Part shown: positions 10,501 through 23,369 of the stretch, piece after piece
Layout: every line of letters begins with the position of its first letter
Position numbering within the stretch: position 1 is the first letter of the stretch
Assembly: GCA_900660155.1 (NCBI GenBank)
Contig: CABFPE010000196.1
Coordinates: 865,349 to 929,348, forward strand
Direction: 5' to 3'
DNA: 64,000 nucleotides
DNA from: Hofstenia miamia
Lineage: Eukaryota; Xenacoelomorpha; Acoela; Hofsteniidae
Position numbers and translations under genes: made by a program
Notes under the pieces: model-generated
Told to the model about the DNA's origin: nothing
Seen by the model: only the letters and a program-made list of their open reading frames with translations
Databases searched by the model: none

Positions 10501-11994
10501 AAATACCAAATTTCACTAAGATAAAATCACTTTAAGAGATCGCCTTCAAAATCATTTTTGAAATAACTCAATATTTACTGCTGCTGTGAGCATTTGTGTG
10601 TATTTGTTTTATAATAACAAAATATAAGTGAAATACATTAGTATCAAAAACCTGCATTAAATTCGCTTAATCTGCCATCAAATCACGCTTCAAATGGTCT
10701 GAAACATGCTTGTTTCCTTGTGCAAATATTATTTTGCTCTTCGTCTTTTGTTATCTTTGTATTTTTGGATGAAAGAAATACACGTTCAGTGATGTTCAGA
10801 CTGAAGGTTAGGTAACATCTCTATTGGTCGTTGGCATTTTTTATTATAACAGCAGCTTTTTCTTTGCCATCTTTTCTTAAAATAGCAAGTACAGACATAA
10901 TACGTGAAGTGATTAAATTTTTAATGAAAATGTTTCCCATTTTACTCAAAATTTCTTAAGCTTCGAATATGTCATGCACCGGAGATTTCATTAAATTCTT
11001 CAAAATCTTTGTCTATACTTGGAGCTCTGTTAAGCAGTTTAGAGCCAGTATTCTATATATACCAAAGTCAATTTTCATAAGGAAAAACTTCTTTTCTCAG
11101 CATTATATACGGAATGCCAAACTCAAATTGTGACAAAAACAATCCGTAGAAAGTTTTTGTTTCACAAATGTGGCATTTGAATGTTTGATTCAACTTCAAA
11201 ACAGACGATAATAGGGTCAGCAGTAGAGGTTGACCTTTGAAATATGTTTGATCCGCAGCGCATAAATTCCTGGATAATATTTCTAAAATGACTGGTAGTC
11301 TCATCTCTCAATGACAATTCCTTTTGCAACTAACTAAAGCCTTGGTAGATTCATACATTATACATTTTAGCCTCTGGTACTATATCTCTGAAGTTACAAT
11401 CGTAGACATTTTAAAACTTGTATTTCTACATAAAATGACGATCTAAGAGAGTGTGTAAACTACTACAAAGGAAAGAGAGCACCGTTTAAATTATCAAAAA
11501 TGTCAAAGGGCAATTTGTGGTAATGCTTTGAAGTTTTCTACAAGACTGTATCTGAATACAAAATCGCATATTTGAAGCAGCATTTCAGTAGTTTTTGCTG
11601 AAAAGCATCAGCTTTTTTTGAATTATAAATTTTGAGTCAATTGACCTATTCGATCGTTCTAGTATCCAAACATTTTGACTGGTTCGCTCAAGGTTCTTTT
11701 GATTTACCTGGCATCTTTGAATCTTTTCAAACATGGAAGTGAGGTATCGCATTCAAATTGAACAAAATTTTAGCAATCTGCATTATAAGAATAAAGATTT
11801 TTTTTTGCTCCTACTTTCTTCTATCTATACTATGATCTGTCAAATTAGTTTGACATATTTGAAAATTATAAATTTATCTGATTTTCAAGAAATTTTGGAT
11901 AGACAATACTATATATGGCAGAGTGGGCATAAACTAGTCATATGAAGATATTATTTTGTGAATTTATTTTTCTACCCTTTAGACCTTTATATCA
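10501..11994. other. AT-rich DNA with unassigned open frames
   Basis: A 78-codon minus-strand frame (11068-11304) and a broken minus-strand stretch at about 10650-10990 have mixed amino-acid composition but no domain I can name with confidence. A plus-strand frame at 11733-11945 is hydrophobic and unmatched. This may be decayed coding sequence. Confidence 0.3.
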
Positions 11995-12595
11995 CTTTAT
12001 CTNAAGGCGCAACATGTTAAAAATTTACAGAATTTATTCAATTGCTTATTGCATGATTGTTTTTAAAATCAGGAAACTCGATCCGATATTCAAGAACAGT
12101 TCAGTATGTTAAGTCACAGCAAATTGATGATAAATTTCAGTAAATCGATTTATACACGACTGGTGATTAGAGTGAGAATATTTAAAAACTAATACCTTTC
12201 AGACATTTGGCAGCTAAATTTGATTTGCATTGCATATTTGCTCTATGCATGTATATATATACATTTATATATATATGTATATATGTATATATATATATAT
12301 ATATACATATATACATATATATATAAATGTATATATATACATGCATAGAGCAAATATGCAATGCAAATCAAATTTAGCTGCCAAATGTCTGAAAGGTATT
12401 AGTTTTTAAATATTCTCACTCTAATCACCAGTCGTGTATAAATCGATTTACTGAAATTTATCATCAATTTGCTGTGACTTAACATACTGAACTGTTCTTG
12501 AATATCGGATCGAGTTTCCTGATTTTAAAAACAATCATGCAATAAGCAATTGAATAAATTCTGTAAATTTTTAACATGTTGCGCCTTAGATAAAG
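11995..12595. repeat. Perfect 600-bp palindrome, zero spacer
   Basis: The arms 11995-12295 and 12296-12595 are exact reverse complements along their whole length, apart from a single inserted N at 12003. The axis lies in a (TA)n tract at 12295/12296. The sequences outside the arms are unrelated. No target duplication is visible. The inner 110 bp is mostly alternating TA with TATAC and TATG variants. It may be a real hairpin-type duplication or an assembly fold-back. Confidence 0.95.
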
Positions 12596-12691
12596 ACCAA
12601 AACATCACATCAAAATTATAATTATTGAAATTGCGCATAAGACTTGCTGTACAAACTATAAATTCAAAAAACTATACGAAAGTGTATTTAG

Positions 12692-12924
12692 ATTATGTAA
12701 AACTCCCACCTCTTTTGATGTTAACTGTTCTGGCTGTTGATGATCTTACACTTAACATTTACTTTGTCGTCGTGATCCTGCTCTCTTTGGGACGCTATCA
12801 GGCTATTTGCCATCCACTCTTTTACAGAACATTTTCTTTTCACTTTAAGTCTAAGTGTGCGATTACAACTACCATTGTGGCAAGTGTACTGGTAACTTTA
12901 TCAAGGCTTCCAGCAATGACACTG
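12692..12924 (+). CDS. FMRFamide-receptor-like GPCR, exon with TM3-TM4
   Basis: This exon encodes part of a class A G-protein-coupled receptor. The translation gives a TM3 helix (KLPPLLMLTVLAVDDLTLNI, then YFVVVILLS), the cytoplasmic end LGRYQAICHPLFYRTF, which is a DRY-box variant (GRY) followed by the conserved A-I-C-H-P-L, and TM4 (KCAITTTIVASVLVTLSRLP). The LSRLP after TM4 recalls the LPR of invertebrate FMRFamide receptors. The 3' end is a clean donor, CTG|GTAAGC, at phase 0. The 5' boundary is uncertain: TTTAG at 12687-12691 is a plausible acceptor, but the frame is open to 12625. The Asp-to-Gly change in DRY is unusual. TM1-TM2 are not found upstream, where the palindrome lies within 100 bp. 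Confidence 0.75.
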
Positions 12925-13813
12925 GTAAGCTTAATACTACGTTTGTTAGTAAGCATGCTTGTCTAAATCTTTTCCTTAAAAGAATCATGGATATTTCCAC
13001 TAACAGTAAGTAAATGAAATATTTTTGCGTTAAGCAATTTTTTTCAATTACTCAACAATAATTATGGTTCAGATAACAAGCAATGTCAGGTTTCATAGTC
13101 TATTTGACAATATCATTGTAGAAACGATAAGTAAATTTTCTTGATAAAGTGTTATAGATAAGGGATGATTGACTTCTACTTGCAGATAGGAATTTAAATG
13201 ACATTTATTGATTACATGGTGATTATGATAGTCGAAGACAAATAATGTCTATGTGAAATCTCTGAAAATTTGTGAAATTGGGAAGCAATGTTTTCTTTTA
13301 TAGTCTATTCTTGAGATTCTTTATTAATATTCTTTGAACATTTATTAATGTCTAACCCGTAATTGTAAGTAAAAAATATTTTGACAGGAGTTTCAGGTCT
13401 TTCTATATCTTTTGTACATAAATATGTTATACATACACAACAGAAGATAAGTGAGCCGATCTACACAGTCAATCTCATCTGGATTAAAAATTTTTTGCAG
13501 AAGGACTGGAAAACTTTCAAAAGTTTATCAATGTCGCCTCACTACTATAAGAGGTACTCCATTTAATGTAAATCGAAATTTAAGCACATGTTATTTAATA
13601 ACCTCAGCATTTCTTATGAAAGCATTGTTGGAAGTTTCTACAAACTCATACTTTCTCAGTTAATTAATCCAAAACAATGTATAGTTTCATGAAAAACGAC
13701 TGATGTAGAAGTTATAATATTACTTAAATTAAATATTTTTCACAAATCACTAAGGGATTAAATGTGAAGCTAACTTTGAGGAAAGCTGTTTGATTTCTAA
13801 CTGTTCATCATAG
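12925..13813 (+). other. GPCR intron, 889 bp
   Basis: It begins GTAAGC and ends CATCATAG and separates the TM4 and TM5 exons at phase 0. Two overlapping short frames at 13381-13663 lie within it but have no recognisable domain. Confidence 0.7.
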
Positions 13814-14025
13814 GTAGTCTATCCTGGGAAGTTCAAAATTATACCAACTGAGCTTTACTACCTCTGGGATCCAATTGGTGCATATACAGATCTCATTTTG
13901 TCTGTCGTGGTTGCGATTGTCATGAGCTACTGCTATGGGAGAATCCTTCATTTTGCTTGTCGACAAGCGACATTTCGCCAGATATTTTCTGATATCAAGA
14001 TTACTTATAGTGTTTTAATTGTCAG
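13814..14025 (+). CDS. FMRFamide-receptor-like GPCR, exon with ECL2, TM5 and start of TM6
   Basis: The 212-bp exon continues the receptor in phase 0 from the TM4 exon. It reads VVYPGKFKIIPTELYY (extracellular loop 2), a TM5 helix (YTDLILSVVVAIVMSYCYGR), intracellular loop 3 (CRQATFRQIFSDIKI), and the start of TM6 (TYSVLIV). TM5 lacks the usual proline. The exon ends at CAG|GTTTGT with two bases of a split codon (phase 2). ICL3 is short, as in FMRFamide and many invertebrate peptide receptors. The ligand is not deducible from sequence. Confidence 0.8.
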
Positions 14026-14664
14026 GTTTGTTTTATGTAACTACATGTAAGTTTGCATGACTATCCTTAAAAATTGCATCAATATTAATGTAGCCTACTA
14101 TACATGCATATTGCAAAACAGGCATGCAAAAAAAGTCATTGTAATCATATCAATGTACATTTTTAAATGCATGTATATATTAACATAATTAGAATATAAT
14201 TTGCATTAATATGCTAAATTCAATCAGAAAAAATGGTTTTAATATTTGGAAAAAGTATGTTTTTCTTTAAGGCTAATAAATTATGGGCATAAATTCACTC
14301 TATTGCTAAATTATAGCAATATCTATTTTAAGGAGCACCAGTCAATTTCGAGTAATGCACTGAGAGCACTTTTATGCTGCTACAGCGATAAAATGTCACA
14401 ATCTTGTAAAAATCCACATTATCGGATATTTACACAGAATATAGAGTTAAGGATAGAAGTTGCAATTTTTTGCATGGATCTTTTGTCTTCCGTCTTAGGT
14501 CCTCTCTGGGCAAAAGTATTGAAACATTAATTAAACTTTAAATTTTTTTCTTTATATATAAAATCGAAAGCACTCAGAAATAAATTTGATAAAAAATAGA
14601 GCAGTACCATTAAATGGAATAACACAAAACAGTATTCAATAATATAATTCTGCAGAATCACCTC

Positions 14665-14930
14665 ATAAACGCGATTGGGCCATGAAAATTTTTTTAAAAT
14701 TCAGCAAGCATTTCATAAAACTCCTGCTCGACGTCTTTCAAACCTCCTCTATGTACAAGGTTGATATTGTTCTTTTTAATTCAATCCAAACTTCTTCAAA
14801 TGAGGTTAGGACTTTGTGTTGCCCAATTTGGAAGCAGTGTTGCCCGTTTTCTTAGAAAAATTACTCACTGAATTGTGATCTGTGGCGGGAGGCGCCCTCC
14901 TGCAGAAATAAAATCCTGTTAAGAATTGGC
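14665..14930 (-). pseudogene. Tc1/mariner-type transposase C-terminal relic
   Basis: Minus-strand translation gives ILFLQEGASRH, matching the FxQDGAxxH box around the second catalytic Asp of Tc1/IS630 transposases, here Asp to Glu. Further on WATQSPNLI and FEEVWIELKRTI correspond to the WPxQSPDLNPIExxWxxLKR block in two different frames, and GGLKDVEQEFYEMLAEF matches the tail. There are at least two frameshifts and internal stops; terminal repeats were not identified. It sits inside the long GPCR intron. Confidence 0.55.
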
Positions 14931-15099
14931 AAGATTGACACAATTATCTGAATACATATTTCTATCACCTACTCATAGCTTTGCATTGCATGAAAAGTCT
15001 TTTAGCAGTACTGTTGCTGAGGTGGTCACCACTCGTGTCTAAGCTAACTGGAAGTCTTTCGGCGATCCCTCTTTAATAGAGAAATTTGTGCGTTAGCAT

Positions 15100-16010
15100 C
15101 TCTATATGTAAATTTGCGAACACGTCTTTTTGGAAGCACAAACTTGTTCCAACTTTTTAATTCAGTTACAATAACATTGTTGATCTGACTAGTGATGACT
15201 AAGCATAACCCTTCTTTCAGAGGTGTATTCGGGTATTATTTCAAAGGTCAGTGAACTTAAAGTATTTGGCAAAATATCAAAAAGTTAGATATATTTTAAA
15301 ATGAACTGTTAAATGACATTAAATTGTTAACTGTTTCACTACTTTTGTTCAGAACTGTAATTGTAATAGTTGCAATGATGGCCTTTAAAATATTATTTTT
15401 TCACATCTTTCATAAGGTAAATTATGAAAAAAATTTATTATCATACTTGTGTTAAGACCACCTACTTGTTTGTCTTACACTAATAAGTCGGTGCGCTCTG
15501 AATGTTGGTGTTGATATGCTTCACCACGCATTAGCTCCTCCATCGGCAGTAACTAATTAATATTCAAAATTCATATTAGAAAGGTTAGTAATGACGAACG
15601 AATTGAATTATCATTTGAGATATTTAAAAAATCAATTTGAAAAAAGATTTGAAGGAGGTCACAAATAATGACCCAGGATCTCAGGACCGACCAAACTCCA
15701 TTTACCAGGCTTGCATTGTTATTTTAATCAATTCTCTTTTATTATCTCAAAGCTGCTCAATTATATTATATTTTTTTGCAAGAATGAACATACCGGTTGG
15801 ACCAATTACATTATTGTCATTGTATTTAATTTAAAAATTTAAAAGGTTGTTTCTCAGTATATAATTTATCGTACGCCTTTTTGATCACGTGATAATTAAC
15901 AGGAGTGGCACGTGGGTCACTTGTATTTGACCCTTGAATTTCGTCCAGGTGCATACACAGAGGAAGGGGCATTGTCCTCTCCAATCAAGAGAACTTTTGG
16001 TAAATCTTAG
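15100..16010. other. Intronic AT-rich DNA, no supported gene
   Basis: Only a short frame (15637-15834) with a hydrophobic stretch and no known motif. Nothing else recognised. Confidence 0.5.
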
Positions 16011-16011
16011 C

Positions 16012-16226
16012 CACAGCAAAGCGCTTTAACTTTAACAAATGTTTTCAAATCTGCATTAAGCATGTTCCCTAATAGACCTCCTCATCTCATACCTCACGAT
16101 TTTCAAATTGCTAATAGGCTTGGAGAAAATTCCCTGTTAATGTGGAAAAACTAGGTATGGGGAGAATTTTATTTTTCAAAGATTGGTAATTTTCAAATTA
16201 ATATGATTAATCTTTTCAACAACTTC
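16012..16226 (+). repeat. Dispersed repeat, copy 1, order A-B
   Basis: Block A (16012-16150, from CAGCAAAGCGCTTTAAC to TGTGGAAAAA) is followed by block B (16151-16226, from CTAGGTATGGGGAGAATT to CTTTTCAACAA). Both blocks recur with about 90% identity at 21216-21423 on the opposite strand, but in the order B-A, a circular permutation. This implies a tandem or circular ancestor of about 210 bp. Confidence 0.8.
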
Positions 16227-16229
16227 ATT

Positions 16230-19074
16230 CGGCCTAAACTAATACTGAACTGGATAGGGTTTATTTGTTTTATTATATGCAACAGCTTACAACAAAATAT
16301 TTTGTCTGTGTCAATCACAAAATCTGCAGTGTTTCTTCATAGGCTTTTGAATGCCATATTTGAAAGGGAGAGAACTTGAAAGGTTTTTTAAAGAAGAGGA
16401 GATTTTCATTAAGTAATAGTTAATACTTTCAAGTACTTCTAGCAAATGACACAAATGTTCACCACTAAATATTAGTAAATTTACCAATATATGTGGCAAT
16501 TTCCAAAGATTTAAGCTTCCCGCAAGACTTGAAGAGAATATCAATACAACGTTTTGTATCTTTAATATCAAAATTCATTGGTTAGGCTCAAGATTGTTTA
16601 AGGCAATTATCTTGATTGAAGTTCACATTAAATTGGTTCCTTCGATTATTGAGTATTTTGCATTAACATCTGCAGCAAGGCCTCCTTTAAATAAAGAATT
16701 TAACAGCTTATGTTAGAGTTAAATTTTTTAGTATTCAAAATTTATTTAAGATAATGTATATAATTAGAAAATAGTAATTAAACCAAGGACTTAATGATGT
16801 TAGGTAAAAGGATGGACATGGGTACAAATGTTCATACCCTACCTAATCCACACTCCCAGATTGAAATTCCAGGTCAACTATATCATTTATGTTTAATTTT
16901 TAGCTAATCCACACTTACACTGTCATTTTGATATGTACTGTTTTCTAAATTTGATGTAAAAGTTGCATGGAAATATACATTATGTTCAGTTCAACATGAA
17001 AATTACCCAATAGTATGGTAACATTTTATGAGTACACTGTACACACAAAGTGCAACACTGCATTGATATTCTGTGAGCAGCACTTCACCAATGGATTCGG
17101 TGAACCCAAAAATGTACAATGGGCTGAAGTGAAGTATATAAAGTGCGCTTATATAATTGTTTATAAAAGGAGTACTTATAACCAAATGTCCAAAAGTGAT
17201 GTTTACAATAAAAATGGAATTTATAAAAGTATTCAGAAATTATTTCGTAAACTTAAATTATGAGTTTATATGAACGCCGGAGGCTTATGACTGAATACTG
17301 CATTGAAATGCAATTTTAATATGATTTTTCTGTAAACCTGTGATTGACTCTTATTAAATCAATTTTTTTTGGGAGTAATGTGAAAAACAGTGTGACCAGT
17401 ATTTTCTTTGTCCCAATCCCACTTAGTCTCGGTCCCGGACAACCCCATTTCCCTTAAAATTTTGCCTTATACTCCCATTGGACCGTCAGCATAGATTCTA
17501 ATTTTAAAAAAAAGTATGTAAACCAAAATCAATTGTAGTCCATTGTGGAATAATGACATATTATTGCACAAGATGAGCAATTATCTGGATGTAATTTGAG
17601 AAGATTATTGCATATTTTAGCTGCTGATTCACCAAGTTTAATTCAAGTTCAAACAAAATTTGAAACTATCATTCGTCTTGCTGCAGTGATTTACATATCT
17701 TGCAAATAGTCTAAAATATAGAAAAAACCCTTTGTATAAAATTAAGCAGTATATTTCAAAATAGCATGAGATATTGAAATTTCTATTAAGTAATCGAAGT
17801 AAAATTTACCTGTCATCAGTACATATATCTCATTCGTTTTTGTCACACCAAGTATTAATTGAACAATTGCGTCAAGCTTTAAAGAAAAATTGATAAAATC
17901 GAGTTATTCATTAATTGAATTTCACTTCAAAATTTAAAAATAGACATTCTGTGAAGTTTATAGAATCTTTGGCAAAACCTCTAGTAAAATCTGTTACAAA
18001 TAATTTGGCATTGTATTTTACTAGATTTCAATTTAAAAATATAAATGCTTATGAACATTGCAATTACGACATTATAATAAAATTTTATTGAATTGAAATA
18101 TTTCAATTTTCTAAAGGAATTCTAATCCATTTGGATGATGTATGTGTAATCATGTAAGTGAATACGTGATTGAGGTATTGATCTCGCATATTTAAATCTT
18201 AGTTAACTTTTTTGAGAAGCTTGTGTAAAAAAATTCATAAATACCCACAATCTAAAATGAATCAATTTAAATTGCAAATATTTTACATGAAACAAATTTT
18301 TCAAAGCCTATGACCATAAATTGGAATACGTAAATACACACTATCTTGCATAATAAATATGTTCAATTTATTTAATCTGCTGCAATAAAATTTGATTTAA
18401 TTTGATGTCGACTGCGTCAACCTCATAAAGTTAAAATATATCATTATGATAATTTATAGATTCACTGTTTTTATTTTTGTCAAAAATATGTTGACAGATT
18501 CATTTTGAGAAGAAACAATTTAATTCTGTTTGTATATTCGACTATGGTGTAATACAGCTACAAGACCATCCATAGTAGAAAAATCTAGCTTGTATTAAAT
18601 TATGGTTAATTAATTGATTAAATTTATTCAATTAGTGTGAATTTGAGAAAATGAATTTTATGTCAACTATAGGCATTGTTGCTTACTAAATGTCTTCGTA
18701 TTTCCTTCTGCTCTGATCCTTTATGAATTTCATCCTTTAACTCGTCTCGCTTTCAGTGAGTATGCACAAATACGGTTGTAGAGGAGACTCTATGTACAAT
18801 ATGGCTTACTTAAAAAGAGAGCAATCTTTTATAGATGAAACATTATTCTATCGCATATATTTAGTTAGAATTACTCAAAAGGATTCAAAAAAAATTCCCA
18901 GCGTTAGTCCTAATTTTGTAAGGATTTATCGACATTTTTATTCTTATTTGAAAGGAAGGCAGTCCTTGCTGGCAACATATATTGCAAATTCATGTAACTA
19001 AAATTTATTAATGATGAAACATTTTCCAAGGAATTGCGCTTCAAAGCGATGCTGCATTATTGAAGGTATTGAAG

Positions 19075-19080
<6 letters not shown>
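16230..19080. other. Intronic AT-rich DNA, no supported gene
   Basis: Short frames such as 16311-16571 (minus), 17015-17263 (plus) and 18756-19001 (plus) lack recognisable domains. A small GC-richer patch near 17400-17480 may be transposon debris. Confidence 0.45.
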
Positions 19081-19081
<1 letters not shown>

Positions 19082-19115
<34 letters not shown>

Positions 19116-19620
19116 NNNNNNNNNNNNNNNNNNNNNNNNNNNNNNNNNNNNNNNNNNNNNNNNNNNNNNNNNNNNNNNNNNNNNNNNNNNNNNNNNNNNN
19201 NNNNNNNNNNNNNNNNNNNNNNNNNNNNNNNNNNNNNNNNNNNNNNNNNNNNNNNNNNNNNNNNNNNNNNNNNNNNNNNNNNNNNNNNNNNNNNNNNNNN
19301 NNNNNNNNNNNNNNNNNNNNNNNNNNNNNNNNNNNNNNNNNNNNNNNNNNNNNNNNNNNNNNNNNNNNNNNNNNNNNNNNNNNNNNNNNNNNNNNNNNNN
19401 NNNNNNNNNNNNNNNNNNNNNNNNNNNNNNNNNNNNNNNNNNNNNNNNNNNNNNNNNNNNNNNNNNNNNNNNNNNNNNNNNNNNNNNNNNNNNNNNNNNN
19501 NNNNNNNNNNNNNNNNNNNNNNNNNNNNNNNNNNNNNNNNNNNNNNNNNNNNNNNNNNNNNNNNNNNNNNNNNNNNNNNNNNNNNNNNNNNNNNNNNNNN
19601 NNNNATATATATATATATAT
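19082..19620. repeat. (AT)n microsatellite with 489-N gap
   Basis: TA repeat at 19082-19112 and 19605-19620 brackets an N run at 19116-19604. The true array is unresolved. Confidence 0.9.
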
Positions 19621-21215
19621 TACCTGTATTTTTGCAAAAAATTTATCATGTTGCTTCGTGTTGTTTAACATTATTAAGCTTGTCATGTTTTCTCTTGCTC
19701 CACATAAGTAATAGATACTGCATCTTGGCAATTTCTCATAAAAATTGAAAATATGGAAAGAATATCGGGTGCAAAAGAGCCCATTAACTATTTTTCATTA
19801 TTGAAGAAAGCTCTTGTTATTTACAAAAATTTCTATAAACAAACTTGTTAAATATATTTGTAGATTAAACGATTTCAAAATTTCGAATCGCTACGTTCTT
19901 AATTGAAACTGAATGTATTCTATACAATCTTAGGAATTAGTATTTTTCTTTAGTCGGAGAAGTGAAAAAACGGTTAGTTCAAAGGGAAAATTAGAAAAAG
20001 TTGCTTTAAGACGGCGCCAATAACAAAAAACAATTTAATCAACGATGTATAATAGTCTATCGTACATTCTAGAACGAAGTTTTTTATTTCTAAAAAATAG
20101 AGTTTAATATTGTTTTACATATTAAGTATTTTTGATTTTTAAGATTTTTAGTTTATATTGCTACTAATACGCATTTTAAACAATCACATACATACAAAAT
20201 GTCGTTTTCTAATAACGCCTGTAAAATATTTGATTTCAAGCATTAATGAATCTTCAAACAAATTTAGATTATTTAAACATTAAAATAGATTGATGAATCA
20301 TTCTCAAGGAACTAAAATGTGATAATTTATATCTGTTTTGAGGTGTAAGGTGATATTTTTTAGCTCACAACTTCACAATTCATTCCAAATTATTCGAGGT
20401 CGTATATTGAGTTCAAAAATTGAACTTGAAACCTGAGGTCACATTTCAAAACTAAGCATCAATCGAAATTTCTCTTATACAATTTCGCTTCAAAAAACCC
20501 TTTTGCTTGGAAGAAATTCCCCTGAAAAAACCAGTTATGTAAATTGAATACAACTCTATTTAATTTTAATCATTCTTACATGGCAACACATCTGAATATC
20601 GGTGTCAATATTTCATGACTATGCAAATTGGAGTTAATGCTTGAACTAAGAAAATAGGAAGATGGTGTTTTCTGCTCTATAGAGGAATCTCATTGGTTCC
20701 TTTGAAATAATTACTTTATTAGTTCTGTTTGTTAATTTGAATAGTTTTAATGAATGTTTTTTGAAGAGTTCGTGTTATATCGAACTTGCTAAGGGCTTTT
20801 TGGATTTGCGATTTATGTTTAAAATATTTATCTGCTATTGATGATATCAAAAGTTAAGATAGCATTTATAATTTTTCAATATCTTTCAACATTAAAAATT
20901 TGTCATTTGAAAATTTTCAATTGCTTCGAATGGCAGTCATTATCATAATTAATGTGAATTTTGTTTGTGCTTTAGCCCGTATCCTACTACCAAGCATTAG
21001 AATGTCAATTTGATCAATATTTCCAACAATTTCCATCTCTAATATAATTAAAAATGTTTTAAATCTGTTTAGAAAATCCTTGTTTTCTGAAAGATATAAG
21101 AGGTAATGTTAATTTTGCAGAGAATCGGTTAATTGTTTAGTTTTCATTAAAGGTTAGCAATCAATTAATTTCTTTTAACATTAAACTGTCTAGCATCCAT
21201 TATAAGAACAAACCA
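19621..21215. other. Intronic AT-rich DNA, no supported gene
   Basis: No frame of interest and no repeat structure was recognised. Confidence 0.5.
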
Positions 21216-21423
21216 TTTTTCCACATTTACAGGGAATTTTCTCCAAGTCTATTAGCAAATTTCAAAATCGTAAGGTATGAGGAGGCCTATTGGGGAACAT
21301 ACTTAATGCAGATTTGAAAACATTCGTTAAAGCGTTTTGCTGGGGCTGAATTTGTTGAAAAGATTAATCATTTTAATTTGAAAATTACCAATCTTTGAAA
21401 AATAAAATTCTCCCCGTACCTAG
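21216..21423 (-). repeat. Dispersed repeat, copy 2, order B-A
   Basis: Read on the minus strand, this copy starts with block B (CTAGGTACGGGGAGAATT) and then runs through CTTTTCAACAAATTCAGCCC straight into block A (CAGCAAAACGCTTTAACG to TGTGGAAAAA). It is the permuted, inverted counterpart of 16012-16226. Both ends lie in unrelated AT-rich DNA. Confidence 0.8.
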
Positions 21424-23369
21424 TGTTTATGTCTTTATATAGTTTTGAGCAGATGGAAGCAATAATGCATTTTGAGTGTTTCTTGATGTGTGCAAAGATA
21501 TCCTAAACCAATTGAGGTGTGCCGTACTCAAAGTTAGATGCCGAGATGAGGAAGGACCGGAGGGCGTCAATGGGAGAGAACTCGATTGCGAGTTTAGAGC
21601 GGAAGAAAAAGAGGAGACTTTCCTCTATCACGTGATGGTTTTAGATTGAGCACAATTTTAATAGTTTTTTAGCTATGAACTTTGGAAAAAAAATTGCAAT
21701 CCTGAAAAATTTTCAAAAAAATATAGCTTTAAACGTAACTGTTGCAAAATTGAATTCAGACAACATAGTTTAAAATTTTTTTCATGATGTAATGTATTAA
21801 TGAGGATAAGCTATACAAATTAGTGACATTGGACTAAATAATTCAGTCGGTTTTTGCAATTACAGAATTGGGATATAATTTGGAACTGCGATCACTAAAG
21901 CAGTTTCGATTCATATTTTTTGTTAGAATATTTAATGGAACTATCAAAAATTTATTACGTTCTAGTCTATCTGAACCCTAATTTATGAAGAATCATTTGT
22001 TCTCACATTATTAATTTATTCTATGCAATGCCTTTTGAAGTAATTGATTGAATATTAAATTTTGTAAATCTGATGTTAAATGAAACTAGCAATGTATGAT
22101 CAAATTTGATCTATGCTTTTGCATTCACGGATGGGGAAATTTCGCTAGGTTTGCTTTGGCATTTTAGTTGCTGTTACAATATGTCAAAAATTCTGATTTT
22201 ATCAATCTCTTAGAATGCACTTAGATCAATTTTATCTAGATAGAAATTTTATACAATGCATTTGTATAAGCAGAATGCGGTTATATTATCAAAATTAGAA
22301 AATTTATTCAATAAAATTGAATTACTTTTCATATGAAAAATCATGTTGAAAATATTTTCTTATCCATCTCACAAAAGATTTATCAATCTTCGCATTTCTG
22401 TTAATTTGATAATTTTCACGAGAAAATGTCATGGTAACAGAAAATATAGCCGCCTAAAAACAATTGAAACAATTTTCCTAATAGCAAAATTAATCAAAAT
22501 ACTTGACTTTGAGAAATGTTAACTAGTTTTTATCCGGATCTTTTCGCTACCTACTCATATTTAGCAAAATCTAAAAAAAATATTCCCTAGAATTTTGATA
22601 TATAAATATTTTTCTCAATTTATTCTTTTCTTAAAATAGCTTGAGTGTATACAATTACTTTGTCTTTTATGTAAGAAAAAATTCAGCTTAATTTTACAAG
22701 ATTTCTGAGTAGTTTCTTAGTACCGTTCTTGAAACTAAGTTATATAACTGTAAGAAAATTGAGTTATTTAAACTTACCATTTCATATATTTAAAAGTCAA
22801 GTCCGAGCATTATTTTGACCTTCATAAGCAAATTTTGATCTTAAAATGATGGTTTATTCAGCCCGAGTTGGAAGATGGTAATATATTTTACAAAGACCCT
22901 TTCATTTTATGGGTTTTTAAGGAACACATTTTTGTAAATGTCAATTTTCGCAAAATAATTTAAATGTGAACAACATAGAGATTTAAATTAGTTAGGCATA
23001 ATGCTACAAAAGTCCAAATTGAAAATTTTTCTAAAGTTATTAAAATTACAGTTATTTCGACTTAAGCAGGAATATTATTAGAGAAAATAATAATTGTATT
23101 TTATACTATATAATAATAATTAATAACGGTATTCTATAACAAAAACTATTAATCTAAAAATTAAATAAATATTTCATGGATTGGCTAAAAATTGTTGGTA
23201 AAATTTTAGTTTGAATCACAGCAGAATAATGAATTTGTATTATATTCCTTTATTACATAACCTAATTTTGCGGTATGCAAAAAATATTTGGAATCAATAA
23301 TACACTATGAAGATTACTTTTCATGCAAATAAATTTCTAATTTTTCAAAAATAATTTATGATTTTTTAG
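21424..23369. other. Intronic AT-rich DNA, no supported gene
   Basis: A GC-richer purine stretch at about 21530-21650 has no recognisable coding content. The rest is AT-rich intron sequence up to the TM6-TM7 exon. Confidence 0.5.

Larger units (their letters stand above)
14026..23369 (+). other. GPCR intron, about 9.3 kb, transposon-filled
   Basis: Phase-2 intron between the two halves of TM6, with GTTTGT at the donor and TTTTTTAG at the acceptor. It contains a Tc1/mariner relic, two inverted, circularly permuted copies of a repeat, and an unresolved AT microsatellite. Elsewhere only AT-rich sequence and short meaningless frames are visible. Confidence 0.7.

Noticed and set aside
10650-11310. 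Broken minus-strand coding stretch with a phrase (KDGKEKAAVIIKNA) recalling scavenger decapping enzymes
   Set aside because: Only a short phrase is similar, the frame is interrupted by stops and the HIT motif is absent; not enough for a call.
19057-19731. Long frames across N runs with IYIYIY translations (also near 50134-50572 and 7434-7500)
   Set aside because: Pure translations of TA dinucleotide and N; not genes.
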